From Epiperipatus broadwayi (taxonomy: Eukaryota > Onychophora > Udeonychophora > Euonychophora > Peripatidae): a stretch of 64,000 nt of DNA. The notes below the pieces were generated by a model. The model was not told where the DNA came from, did no database searches, and saw only the letters and a list, made by a program, of their open reading frames with translations. This document shows, piece after piece, positions 27,192 through 37,582 of the stretch. The position numbers were made by a program, and so were the translations under genes. Positions within the stretch are counted from its first letter, which is position 1; each line of letters starts with the position of its first letter. The stretch spans positions 1,612,001 to 1,676,000 of the forward strand of contig JAQFVV010012531.1 of NCBI GenBank assembly GCA_028023455.1, written 5' to 3'.

Positions 27192-27429
27192 ATTTAAGTC
27201 TTTCTCAATAAGATTCCATTAATGCAATATTAGCCATATTTAAACAAAGTATTAATGTGACAGATAAGTGTTTAATGCTATAACAAAATATGAAGAAAAA
27301 GATTAATTTATTATTATAAAAAACATTACATATTGTCAAAATAGTAAATATAATTAAAATTGTAAATTTATTTGCTACATTGTTATTTTGTAGGAAAGTA
27401 TAATTTTGAAACAATAGTTTTATTTAATA
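26432..27429. other. AT-rich non-coding DNA
   Basis: No recognisable gene. It includes a compound (TA)n(GA)n microsatellite at about 27160-27192. The sequence shortly after 27430 begins to read as PLE protein on the + strand. Confidence 0.5.
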
Positions 27430-27480
27430 TTCATCTTTCAGAACTTACTCAAGAATAGATTTTGAATAATTATGTAAAGT

Positions 27481-27977
27481 TAAAGAGTTATATATTATTT
27501 GTAAAGAGGATAAAGGTAACAGATTCGTTATCATGTATCATAGAGATTATATTGACAGGATAGAAGATGAAATAAATAAAGAAGTATGTGGTAAAATATT
27601 AAAAGATCCAACTGCTAGGATAAAAAACAAATATTTAAAACTACTTAATAAAATGAAAGACTATAAAATTATAGATATAAATGAATATAAATTATAGTAT
27701 CGTTCTTCTTATGAAAATCCTTATATTTTTACAAAGATTAAAACTCACAAAAATAATAAGCCATTGAGGCTGTTGTTTAACTTTAGTAATTTTATTTTAC
27801 AGAAGTTTGTAAGTATATAAATAAATGGATAGCAGGCATTTTAGGGTATAGTGAATATTCTATAAAGAATGCAGATGGTATTATTAAATAAATTAAATAG
27901 TATAAAATTAAATAGGAATCAAAGTATTTTTACAATGGATATTGAAAAAATGTATCCAAGTATTCCAAGACTTAAAA
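27481..27977 (+). pseudogene. PLE1 reverse transcriptase, N-terminal half
   Basis: The frame reads KEDKGNRFVIMYHRDYID from about 27503. This is the conserved PLE block in which a KxDKG motif precedes a 'VvMd..dYi.k' segment. It continues with a DPT-x-KN block, then IFTKIKTHKNNKPLR, equivalent to the 'ygLPKiHKpn.PlR' motif upstream of RT. Motif A reads TMDIEKMYPSIP (27932-27970) with the catalytic Asp intact. At least three stops or frameshifts occur between 27690 and 27900. The frame is then cut by insertion of E2. In an active PLE this domain primes from the nicked chromosome and copies the element RNA. Confidence 0.85.
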
Positions 27978-28087
27978 ACAAGGCAAAACTCTCCATACAG
28001 TAGTGCCACCCTGTGCCAACCAGAGTAATCAATGGATGCCAGAAGGCTTGTGCATAAAATCCCTATCTAATGCCTACTCATCCAATA

Positions 28088-28129
28088 TCCCCAGACTAGT
28101 TTCTGGCTTGTGGCCTTCGTCAGTGAGGA
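28088..28129 (-). ncRNA. Hammerhead ribozyme motif R2
   Basis: On the - strand: UCCUCA (stem I), CUGACGA (core, variable seventh position C), A-GGC-CACAA-GCC-A (stem II of 3 G-C pairs with 5-nt loop), GAA, AC-UA-GU (stem III of 2 pairs), C (cleavage after GUC), UGGGGA (stem I). All six stem I pairs form, one being U-G. The pair next to the core in stem II is A-A, where natural hammerheads usually have G-C. I regard this as the best-preserved stem II of the set. Confidence 0.85.
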
Positions 28130-28527
28130 GCTTTTGATCTGAGAGCACTGCACCTAGATCTTAAGATCTAATGAAACCCTCCAGCAACCACCTTTTATCT
28201 CTACTTAACTATAAAACTATGAGAATGAAATTGAAAACACAAAAATATTTTCAATCTAAGCTCAATAGCTTATACAGTCATATGGGTCTAAACTCAGTTC
28301 AGCACCCACACCTTTTGGTGCCTTTGGTCTTTAACAACCATAGCCACCACTATCCTATTAGGAAGAATTGGTGTTAAACCATTAAGCATCACATGATCAC
28401 CATCACTTATACTAGCACATAATTGTTTATAAACAAGGCAAACTCTCCATACAGTATCACCACCCTGTGCCAACCAGAGTAATCAATGAATGCCAGAAGG
28501 TTTGTGCATAAAATCCCTATCTCATTA

Positions 28528-28569
28528 TCCCTAGACTAGTTTCTGGCTTGTGGCCTTCATCAGGGAGGA
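28528..28569 (-). ncRNA. Hammerhead ribozyme motif R3
   Basis: Same 42-nt layout as R2 with a perfect CUGAUGA core, GGC/GCC stem II, GAAAC and GUC. Stem I is weakened because the two positions next to the core are mismatched (CC against UA), so cleavage may be poor. Confidence 0.78.
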
Positions 28570-28804
28570 GCTTTGGATCTGAGAGCACTGCACCTAGATC
28601 TTAGGATCTAATGCAACCCTCCAGCAACCACCCTTTTATCTCTAGTTAACTATAAAACTATGAGAATGAAATTGAAAACACAAAAATATTTTTAATCTAA
28701 GCTCAATAGTTTATATAGTCATATGGGTCTGAACACAGTTCAGCACCCATACATTTTGGGGTCTTTGGCTCTTTAACAACCATAACCACCACTATCCTAT
28801 TAGG

Positions 28805-28832
28805 CCACAAACCAGAAACTAGTCTGGGGATA
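28805..28832 (+). ncRNA. Truncated hammerhead at inverted-unit junction
   Basis: The inverted unit begins with CCACAAACCAGAAACTAGTC, the second half of the ribozyme from loop II onward. The CUGAUGA half is absent. It cannot fold as a hammerhead by itself. Confidence 0.75.
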
Positions 28833-29012
28833 TTGGATGAGTAGGCATTAGATAGAGATTTTATGCACAAGACTTCTGGCATCCATTGATTACTCTGGTT
28901 GGCACAGGGTGGCTCTACTTTATGGAGAGTTTTGCCTTGTTTATAAACAACTATGTGCTGGTATAAGAAATGGTGATCAGTGATGCTTAATGGTTTATTC
29001 TAAAACTTAAAA

Positions 29013-29470
29013 GTATAGATATATTAATAAAAAATTTAAGTAAACATATAGATGATAAAAATATAATAAATATTATTGAAGAGGGTTTAAAGTTAATACA
29101 CAATAGTTTATATTTTAAATATCAATGAATTTTGGTATATACATGAGGGATGAGTTGTGCAATTAATGTGTTAATCTCATCAATTTTTATAAATGAATTA
29201 GAAAATATTGTAATTAAAAAAAGGGTAATTAGTCAAAAAATAATACATTATTCTAGATATGTTGATGATATTTTAATTATTGGTAATAAAAGAGCAATGA
29301 ATAATATTTATAATGAATTTAATAATAATATATATAATATTAAATTTACGAAAGTAGAATTTGAAGATAAAATTAAATATTTAGATATAGAAATTAATAT
29401 AGATAAAGATAATAAAATTAAGTTAAAACATTTTATTAAAGAACAAAATTTAACAAAAATATTCATGTAG
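29013..29470 (+). pseudogene. PLE1 reverse transcriptase, C-terminal half
   Basis: RT sequence resumes after the E2 insertion. A 106-residue + frame from 29150 contains INVLISSIFINELE (equivalent to the 'vlaniym..lE' helix after motif B) and then SRYVDDILIIGNK with the catalytic YVDD at 29258-29269. It continues to IKYLDIEINID, matching the PLE 'i.FLDl.i' block. Catalytic aspartates are intact. The upstream motif B is in a different frame near 29100-29150, so a frameshift separates them. Confidence 0.88.
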
Positions 29471-29890
29471 ATTCACAACAAGCATGGGTGCAAAAATTCA
29501 CAGTTATTAAAAATTTTAAATATAGGGATGAAATATAATATAGATAAAAGTGTAGTTCAGTTATAAAAGAAGCAATTTATTAAATTATATAAAGATTATG
29601 GATACAATCCTAAAACTATTAAAAATATATTTTTTAATTCTAAAACATCTGTAATAGGTGATAAAATTTCTGAGAAAACTAATGGTATTGATAATGGTAA
29701 TAAAATAAATAAGAAATGACTTAGACTTTCATATTATTCTAAGATATATAATACATTGAAATATAACAAAAATTATATTGAAAAGAATATCAATATTGGC
29801 TGGTTAAATAGTAAAAATCTCGATATATTAATAAGGAATTATAGGTTGACAGATTATATACAGTATATAAAATTGCATGTGAAATTGTAA
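29471..29890 (+). pseudogene. PLE1 RT-to-endonuclease linker
   Basis: In a + frame this reads as lysine- and isoleucine-rich sequence (HNKHGCKNSQLLKILNIGMK and onward) equivalent to the PLE thumb and linker, where a Ser-x-His-Pro/His-x-x block and a basic helix precede the GIY-YIG domain. Stops at about 29565 and 29718 interrupt it. Confidence 0.6.
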
Positions 29891-30104
29891 AATGGTTTAC
29901 TTTGGACATACTGGCAAACAATTAGAGGTAAGAGCCAAAGAACATAATAATGCAGTTAATAGAAGAGATGATAAATCTGCATTTTATATTCATTACTTGA
30001 AATATAGGCATAGAATATATGCTACAAAAAGTATTAAATGTTTAAATTATATCAATGATTCAAAAAGAAGACAAATATATAAAACTATATTAAAAATAAT
30101 TTAA
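29886..30104 (+). pseudogene. PLE1 GIY-YIG endonuclease domain
   Basis: A 70-residue + frame starts MVYFGHTGKQLEVRAKEHNN. YFGHTG stands for the 'YiGqTg' half of the GIY-YIG motif. The Arg at residue 14 and the Glu-His at 17-18 match the conserved 'R...EH' catalytic block of the PLE class. ATKSIKCLNYINDSKRRQIY at about residue 45 onward matches the C-terminal helices. The domain would nick chromosomal DNA to start target-primed reverse transcription. The upstream Cys-x-x-Y portion lies in another frame at 29870, so the domain is incomplete. Confidence 0.82.
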
Positions 30105-30420
30105 ATAATTGTATGAATATTTATAAGACTTCTATAAATTTGGTTAATAATTGGTTAATTAAAATGAATGAAAAATTATATAAGTAGGCATATATATATA
30201 TAATTGTAAAAAAATGCATGTAATGTATTTTATTTATTATATTGTTATATACAGTCAATTATTTGTAATTATTGCATTTATATATGTGGACTTTTTATTT
30301 ATTTTTTAATGATTTATATTGTTATTGTTTGTTTTAATTTCATTATTGAACACTAGATGGTTTTATGTCTGAAATAGTTTGTTAATGTAATAGATTATTA
30401 ACATTTGAAAAGAGCATCAA

Positions 30421-31274
30421 AGCAGACGCTGAAAAAGGTTTTTAATGTATAACAAATTTTGATATGCATATAGCTGTTGTAAAGAATTTATTATTTTCTG
30501 ATTATTATTTTATGCAAGAACAGTATAAAGATATTTATTCTTTTTCAATTTTGATAATATATTATTTTTATTTGGAGGTGCCTTTAAAATGGAGTGAAAA
30601 AAACCAGAAAGATTTTAGTTTTACGATATTAAAAATATACAAGTTAAATAAATGTGATAATATACTCATTTCTAATCAGAATAAAAATCAAAATATTTGT
30701 ATTGGATATTTGAAGTTATATAAAAAAAGTCTAGTGAATCTGTGAACTATGCTATATTTTGTTCCAAGACTCGCTTATATACAACATATATAATGTATAA
30801 TAGCTCACATTTCATTAATAAACAGTGATTATTGGATTACAAATATAGAAAATGCAAATATATATATATGGACCCTTTTATATGCATAATAATAATATAT
30901 ATTGATTACAATATAAACAAAATTTTAAAAATAAGAATAATATAATTATTAATAATAAATGGAGGGAATACATTTACCTAATTTACTATATGTTCATTTA
31001 TGCATTTCCCTGAAGCAATAAAAATAAGAAAGAAAAACTATATTTTTATTTTTAAAATGAAGTAAATAGTGAAATGTCTGATTTTCATAGTTATTAAATA
31101 CACTCTAGGCAGTATTTTGTCAAAAAATTAGAATCTTTCTAATTATTTTGATATTTTTAAAACAGTTTTAACTTTTAGTATGTTCTAAAATTTTATAAAA
31201 ATTTTAGTATTATTCTTAGAAAATTTTTTATTACGATAAATATAGTTTATCAAATTTGGAAAGAGTAATAAACT
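30421..31274. other. AT-rich non-coding DNA
   Basis: A 93-codon + frame at 30464-30745 is open, but its composition (Ile, Tyr, Lys, Asn) looks like random AT-rich sequence and I recognise no family. Nothing else is visible. Confidence 0.5.
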
Positions 31275-31455
31275 AAAGATCAGCTTTTCAAGCTAATGCA
31301 CTTTATGAATCTTAATAATAAATGAATACTTTCATTTTCAACACAAGATAAAGTCTTTGTGAAAGAATAGAATGAATCCACCTATTCTTTCAACCCAAAC
31401 ACTTAAGTATGGGCAAATCTTAAGCACTGGAAATGAAAGCATGAAAGAAAAAGTA
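31275..31455 (+). mobile_element. MITE-like inverted-repeat family, partial copy 2
   Basis: Shares the ordered words of the family at 19951 and 44263: AAAGATCAGCTTTTCAAGC, AATAATAAATGAATACTT, ACAAGATA, CCTATTCTTTCAAC, TATGGGCAAATCTTAAG and AAAGCATGA. It has one arm plus the adjoining half of the centre and lacks the opposite arm. It is more diverged than copy 1. Confidence 0.75.
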
Positions 31456-32503
31456 AAATGCATATGCTTTTAACATAAACCAAAGAAATTTTATTCATAT
31501 ATATATATACATAATCACACATGGTGCTTAGAGAAGGAAAAATGGTTGCTGAATATTGCAAAATTTGCTAATTTTAATGGGGGTGTGTGCTTATTTATTT
31601 TCATTTTTGATTGTTTGTTTATATTTCTCTTAGAATAGCATATAATTGAAATCATGTAATTAGAATTAAAAACAAAATAATTAACATGTTTAAGTGTAAT
31701 TAACTTTGAAGAAGAGACAAAGCACTTAATAGTTTAAAGAGATAAAAAAATGTTTACCAAATAACATTGATGTATGAAAAGTTGACCTAATATAAATAGC
31801 AGTATTAGCTTTAATCAGATCTTTAGTTATGTAAATAATTCATTGTAATAAAGGTACAAATCAGAAAGCCATAGATATAATTTAGATAAAAAAGGGAATA
31901 ATCCACCAATATATATAAGAATAATGCTAAAATCACTCGTAGTAAAGCTAATTGCTAGCAAATAGAATTGTAAACATCATTATAATTTATCTCCTGGTCT
32001 AAAATTTTGATGTTCTTCAAGGAAGTGGGTAAATATACCAATGTAATCAGCTACATACATATTTTTTTTATGATTGTTGTTTTTACCAATTTATAAGCCT
32101 TGTGCAAAGTATATTAAGGTAGGACATTCAGAAAAATGTTCTAATGCTTAAAAAATGTCAAAAATCTCTTAAGTTTGAAAAATATTTGTTCTGAATAGAA
32201 TATATTGCCTATTAAATTGTGAATTTGTTAAAGAGTAATCTATCTACAAAATATTGCTGCTGTGAGATACTGAATTCTGTAGAAATCAGAAACTCTATGA
32301 AGAAATATTAAAGAAACCAGAAGTAAAGACAAAATGATGTATAGAATCAACAAAAGAAGCAACTTGTAAAACATATGTTACGTTTGAGAATTATGATAAA
32401 ATCCTATAAAGTGCATGAATAGAAGCATAAACTGTAGGAATTTTAATTTTATGCAATTTAAAAATGTATATTTTAAAGAAAGTCTTAATTAAACTTTAGA
32501 CAG
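31456..32503. other. AT-rich non-coding DNA
   Basis: No recognisable gene, repeat partner or RNA motif on either strand. Confidence 0.5.
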
Positions 32504-33562
32504 TTATAATATTTATTTTATAAAGCACAGACAGTATTCAAATTAAACTGAGAGCTGCAAACCTCTCAAGCGCTTGTGACTATCAACAGCTAATCAGATC
32601 TTAAACACTGAGACAGAGAATTTAACAAGAAAAGGATGGTTCCACCCTTTTCTTTACTTGTCTATCTATATATCCAAGCCAGTCTAAAGTACTTAGATCT
32701 AAAAGTGTGAAACTTAAATATTTTCACACTCAACTCACTGAGTTCAAATTACAAACATACAGCATGAAATCTTTTGATTTACTACGCAGTAGTTTTTCAA
32801 TGTTATAACTTGCAGCAATATATGTAAATAATATTTATTTTATAAAGTGCAGATGGTATTGAAATTAAACTGAGAGCTGCAAACCTCTCAAGTGCTTGTG
32901 ACTATCAACGGCCAATCAGATCTTAAACACTGAGACAGAGAATTTAACAAGAAAAGAGTGGTTCCACCCTCTTCTTTACTTGTCTATCTATATATCCAAG
33001 CCAATCTAAAGTACTTAGATCTGAAAGCATGAATCTTAAATATCTTCACACTCAACTCACTGAGTTCAAATTACAAACATACAGCGTGAAATCTTTCGAT
33101 TTACTACACAGTAGTTTTTCGATGTTATAATTTGCAGCAATATATGTAAATAATATTTATTTTATAAAGCGCAGTGTTTAAGATCTGATTGGCTGATAGT
33201 CACAACTGCTTGAGAGGTTTGAAGCTCTCAGTTTAATTTCAATACTGTCTGTGCTTTATAAAATAAATATTATTTACATATATTGCTGCAAGTTATAACA
33301 TCGAAAAACTACTGTGTAGTAAATCGAAAGATTTCACGCTGTATGTTTGTAATTTGAACTCAGTGAGTTGAGTATGAAGATATATAAGATTCACACTTTC
33401 AGATCTAAGTACTTTAGACTGGCTTGAATATATAGATAGACAAATAAAGAAGAGGGTGGAACCATCCTTTTCTTGTTAAATTCTCTGTCTCAGTGTTTAA
33501 GATCTGATTGGCTGTTGATAGTCACAAGCGCTTGAGAGGTTTGCAGCTCTCAGTTTAATTTT
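32504..33562. repeat. Foldback array of a 322-bp unit (two direct, two inverted)
   Basis: Unit A (32507-32828) and unit B (32829-33174) are direct copies with an exact 322-bp period. At 33175 the sequence switches to reverse complement: a short partial unit (33175-33264), then an almost complete unit (33265-33562). Units differ by a few percent, including CpG/TpG type changes. Each unit contains GAGAGCTGCAAACCTCTC, CCAATCAGATC (a CCAAT-like box) and CTATATATCCAAG. The four units can fold into an arm of more than 300 bp. No protein is encoded. The direct-then-inverted layout resembles PLE pseudo-LTRs, but no ribozyme core is present. Confidence 0.9.
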
Positions 33563-34759
33563 AAATGGTTATGTTATTTTCTGTTTTGAAATTTAACATT
33601 TGTCTTATTTTTAAATATCAATGCGAAATATGCACTGATTTAAATTTTGAAATAATATGCAACAGACACACACTTCACCGTTACTTTGTTTTAATTTATA
33701 ATAAATAACAGATTATTTTTTATACTTCTCTGTTAAATAATTTATTGGACAGAGTAGCATGTGTGAATATTATACTAATGTGAGCTTTTTTTTTTATAAA
33801 GTTTATTTTTCTATATTTTAATTTCCATTATGAAATCTGAATGTTACATACACACACATTGCTATTGCCAGATAGTAAAGTAAATTTAATAGCATAATAA
33901 ATTAATTTTCAAAGTAATTTGTAAGGTAAAGCAAAATATATCCCTAGAGTTACCAATAATACCATTATTTAACTGCTTTTGTGATAATAATAAAAAACTT
34001 CTTTTATTTCTATTAGATAATATTAACGTTTTAAATTTTCTATCAAGTTATATATTTTTCATATGTATGTGTTTATCTGGTACATCATAATCAAAGATTT
34101 AATTAGATTTTAGGACATGTGAACTATGCTGGTGTTAAGAGTAGCAAGGAAATGATAATGACCATCTATGGAAGAAATGATAGTTGCATCCTCTTTCTAT
34201 GATTAAAAGCTGTGTAAAAGTAATCAAAACTGCATTTCATTAGATAACTTTTTCAATACATGTATATGTGGAAACCTGGCTTCCTCATTACCATCAGCTA
34301 TCAGATATATATGCTGAGTTCAGCTTTATTCAGATAGACATATTCATGTACCAATATGTAGATAAACACATAATTGAAATAATCTCTTGCTCACAACATA
34401 ATCTCATAAACTGGAATCCCAACTTGGGTATAGATATAGGTATTTAGATGACTATTTTACTCTGACTTTATACTATCATATGAATTTGTGTCCAACATAG
34501 GGCTCAAACATATAATAACATCATTCTAACCTGATAAGTGTCATACACATTTTTACCTTAATATGAAGGCCTAAAATAAAATGAATATATTCAGCTGCTT
34601 TTCTGTTTTTCTATATATAATTTATCTCAATATGGGAGAGTTGAACATATAATCATGTTAAATTTCTGCAAAAGCCCTCTTATAAATTGCTCAAAACAGA
34701 TGAATGTAATTACAGCCATGTTAAAATTTTGCTATAATAAATTTTGTCCAAGAAATAAA
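33563..34759. other. AT-rich non-coding DNA
   Basis: No recognisable gene on either strand. Composition becomes slightly more balanced from 34100 to 34700 without revealing a family. Confidence 0.5.
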
Positions 34760-35960
34760 ATTACTTGAAAAGAAAAATAAGAATAATGTCCAGGATATAA
34801 AAAATAATTAATGAAAATAAATACTAATAAATATATGAAAAGCATAGAATGAGAAAACAACAACATGGGTAACAATTGGGATATAGCCAATTTAATTAAT
34901 TAAAAAATAACAAACTCAAATTATACATGCTAAAATAATAGACTGGAAATAGATATTAAAAGGTTCTGAATGTCCAGAGAAATAAAACAAGTTTAATGGA
35001 TAGAAGGGGATGACAATCTAATTTTAAAGAATGGGAGTTTTTTTCAGAATAAATCAATAACAAAGAAAATAAATAATAATAGCAGCAACTATTACATATG
35101 TTAACAAGATGTAAAACAAAGACTGCAACTTAAAAAACACAATCATCATAAATTGTGGAAGAGCTAGAAACTCAAGAAATGCAACACATCAAAATGGAAA
35201 ATCAAAGACAACAAAAACCACAGAAAAAATAAGAAAAACCAGAAAAGAGAGTTTTTTTCTCATTTTTTCTGTACTTTCTATGTTTTTATTTAGCCAAAGC
35301 ATTAATGAAAACAAACTGAAATGAATGCAAACTTGAATAAAAATAAAGCTGAAATCATACAAATGAATGCAAAGTTGGAAAAGAACAAAATTAGTAATAA
35401 AACTAGTAATGAGAAAATATTTCAAGAAATTTGTCAAGTCTTATAAATGTAAAATTGAAGAACAAGGTAAAAATGAGAAGATGTTACAATAAATAAATAA
35501 GAAATGAAAGTAGTCAAGAAAGAAATTATACACCAAAAGGAAAAGAAAATAGAAGGTATAAGTAAAAGAATTTAAAAAGCAATTACTACAAAAATAAAGA
35601 AGTTAACACTGAAGAATGAGGATTTATTAAAGTAAATAGTATACTTCAAATAAATGAAAAATCTGTTGGAAAGACAGAAAAGCAAATTAAAAAAATTATT
35701 GAAACAATGAAAAGAATAAAAATAGATAATAAAAAAAAAAGGGAATCAAATATTATCATATAGCATTGGAGGAGGGCAAAGATGACTATAACAAAAATAT
35801 TCAAAAAGAAATAGCTGAGGAAATCAGATAATAGTAAGTAGCATTGAAAAGATCTATATATATAAAAAAGGAGTAAGAATAACTACATAGACAGTTGCTA
35901 AATAAAACAAATAAAAAAAGATCACAGAAAAAAAAGTTATTCAATAAATCATAAGACAAT
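34760..35960 (+). other. Purine-rich tract resembling a decayed gag-like coiled coil
   Basis: The + strand is dominated by A and G. Broken + frames read as Lys-, Glu-, Asn- and Gln-rich sequence with repeated words such as MNANLNKNKAEIIQMNAKLE (around 35310-35380), a heptad-like pattern. A similar tract precedes gag in the gypsy element at 8110. No capsid, protease or RT follows here, so this may be an orphan 5' part of such an element or simple low-complexity DNA. Confidence 0.35.
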
Positions 35961-37122
35961 ATATGCAGGGGGAATTAAAAACATATAAAAAATATGGTTA
36001 ATTATTTGATCTTTCATATGGCAATAAACTGGTTTTCAGTTGTTGTGGGGATAATTAATTTAAATAGCATTGCAAAAATCTTTAAAAAAATTATAGAAAG
36101 TAATATTAATACTATAGAATAAATTATTGAATTAATAATATATATAGTAGCAGTGAGGCTTTAGAATGGATTATTAAAAATATTATTTTAAAAGTGATTG
36201 TTTTAATTCATGCTTGAATGAATTTTTTACTGCAAAAAAAAAAACACACACACACACACACATAACTGGGTAAATTAATATTAAAAAAAAAAGATTAAAA
36301 ATAAGATAATTAAAAGATTAAGACTAGTTTTAATTTTAAACTTGCATTTTGTATTTGGAGATAAGAGATTGGAACATAAAGTAAAATTTCAATCAATTAA
36401 ATAATTATGGTCTTTTGAAAATTAAATGTAATTAAAATAAACTGAGGTCACCTAAATTATGTAAAATAAAGGGGGTATCCTCATCCAAACAAGAGGTCAA
36501 TGGTGTATATATATATATAGCAGGGCTTTTCTTAAAATTATTATTCTTGATTCTTGCTTTATATATATATTCCATTCTACATTATGTCATCATGATTATG
36601 AGTTGTTAAGAAAAGGAAAACCACTGGCTACCTGAAATCTAATCTGGAACCATAATGATGGATTTAATAAAGCTACTTTAAAAGAGCCTCCGCATTTAAA
36701 AAAAATATCTAACATCAAATAATTCCAAGAACATGCTTTAGATAGAACTTTATATCAGAGAAAAAAAATCCTACCTATCTAAGAAACTCATAAAACACAG
36801 TATAGTGACCTGGAAAAGAAAGGAACATGGTCATCTTTATCCTGAACTTGCCTTATATCTTTTTTTAGATGCTTGCTGCACTACTATCTTGCCAATCTTC
36901 ACTCCAAAAGCTTTGGGATATTGTCTCTTTATAATCCATTATAGGTTTCTGGATGGTCTTTAGCTGCACCACTTAAATAGATTGTGGCTATATTAAAAAT
37001 TTTCCTTACTTGATAAACTATAAATAGTCCAGTGGATTTTCACATGGCATCCCTTTGAAGGTCTTCAACCCTCACTAACCTGGATGAGAAACTATTGTTC
37101 ATATTTATCAGTATATTACCAG
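35961..37122. other. Unassigned DNA with a (CA)n tract
   Basis: Contains A12-(CA)9-like sequence at about 36231-36262 and a (TA)n run at 36508. The segment 36580-37100 has more balanced composition but no frame or RNA structure that I recognise. Confidence 0.45.
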
Positions 37123-37582
37123 ATAACATCACATGATCACCATTTCTTATGCTTGCTCTTAACTGTTATTAAAACAGGCAAAACTCTCTATATGCATTAC
37201 CACCCAGTGCAAGCCAGAGTAATCAATGGATGCCAAAAGATTTGTGCATAAAATCCCCATCTAGTGCATACTCATCCAATATCCTCAGACTAGTTTTTGG
37301 CTTGTGACCTTCATCAGTGAGGAGCCTAGGATTTGAGAGCATTGCACTTAGATCTCAGGATCTAATGCAACCCTCCAGCAGTCACCTTTTATCTCCACTC
37401 AACTACAAAACTATGAAAATTTAAATCGGAAAACACCATAATATTTTCAATCCAAGCTCATCAGCTTACATAGTCATATAGATCTGAACTCAGTTCAGTA
37501 TTTCTATATTTTGTTGTCTTTGATTCTTTAATAACTATAGCCACCACTATTCTATTAGGCATGATTGGTTTAAGCCAATAAA
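37123..37582 (-). mobile_element. Hammerhead-bearing retroelement copy E3 (single unit)
   Basis: A single permuted unit of about 460 bp beginning ACATCACATGATCACC and ending near GGTTTAAGCCAATAAAC, so it starts and stops at the point where units join in the tandem copy E2. There is no inverted part. I could not identify a clear target-site duplication. The ribozyme is on the - strand. No protein is encoded. Confidence 0.75.
37282..37323 (-). ncRNA. Hammerhead ribozyme motif R4 (core mutated)
   Basis: Same 42-nt layout with intact CUGAUGA and GUC. The GAA of the second core strand has become AAA, which should abolish activity. Stem I is perfect Watson-Crick (UCCUCA with UGAGGA): the U-G wobble of other copies is a U-A pair here. 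Confidence 0.75.

Larger units (their letters stand above)
27979..28995 (-). mobile_element. Hammerhead-bearing retroelement copy E2, nested in PLE1
   Basis: Two direct units (about 27979-28433 and 28434-28804, period 455) are followed by an inverted 5'-part unit (28805-28995). The flanking 17-bp sequences at 27961-27977 and 28996-29012 match at 15 of 17 positions (TATTCcAaGACTTAAAA type), a target-site duplication that also rejoins the PLE reading frame region. The sense strand, judged by the ribozyme, is the - strand, opposite to the host PLE. No protein is encoded. Two complete hammerhead cores and a third truncated one are present. The inverted unit starts exactly within the stem II loop. 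Confidence 0.88.
27430..30420 (+). mobile_element. Penelope-like element PLE1 (interrupted)
   Basis: The + strand carries the two diagnostic PLE domains, a Penelope-type RT followed by a GIY-YIG endonuclease. The RT is split at 27977 by a 1-kb ribozyme-bearing retroelement, and RT sequence resumes at 29013. Stops occur within the RT and in the linker before the endonuclease. The region after 30104 has no further coding sequence and is probably the element's 3' end. It ends somewhere near a run containing AGCATCAAAGCAGACGCTG at about 30412-30430. Both ends are approximate. Confidence 0.85.

Noticed and set aside
30464-30745. 93-codon + strand frame downstream of PLE1
   Set aside because: Composition is what random AT-rich DNA gives, there is no family match, and it lies past the endonuclease.
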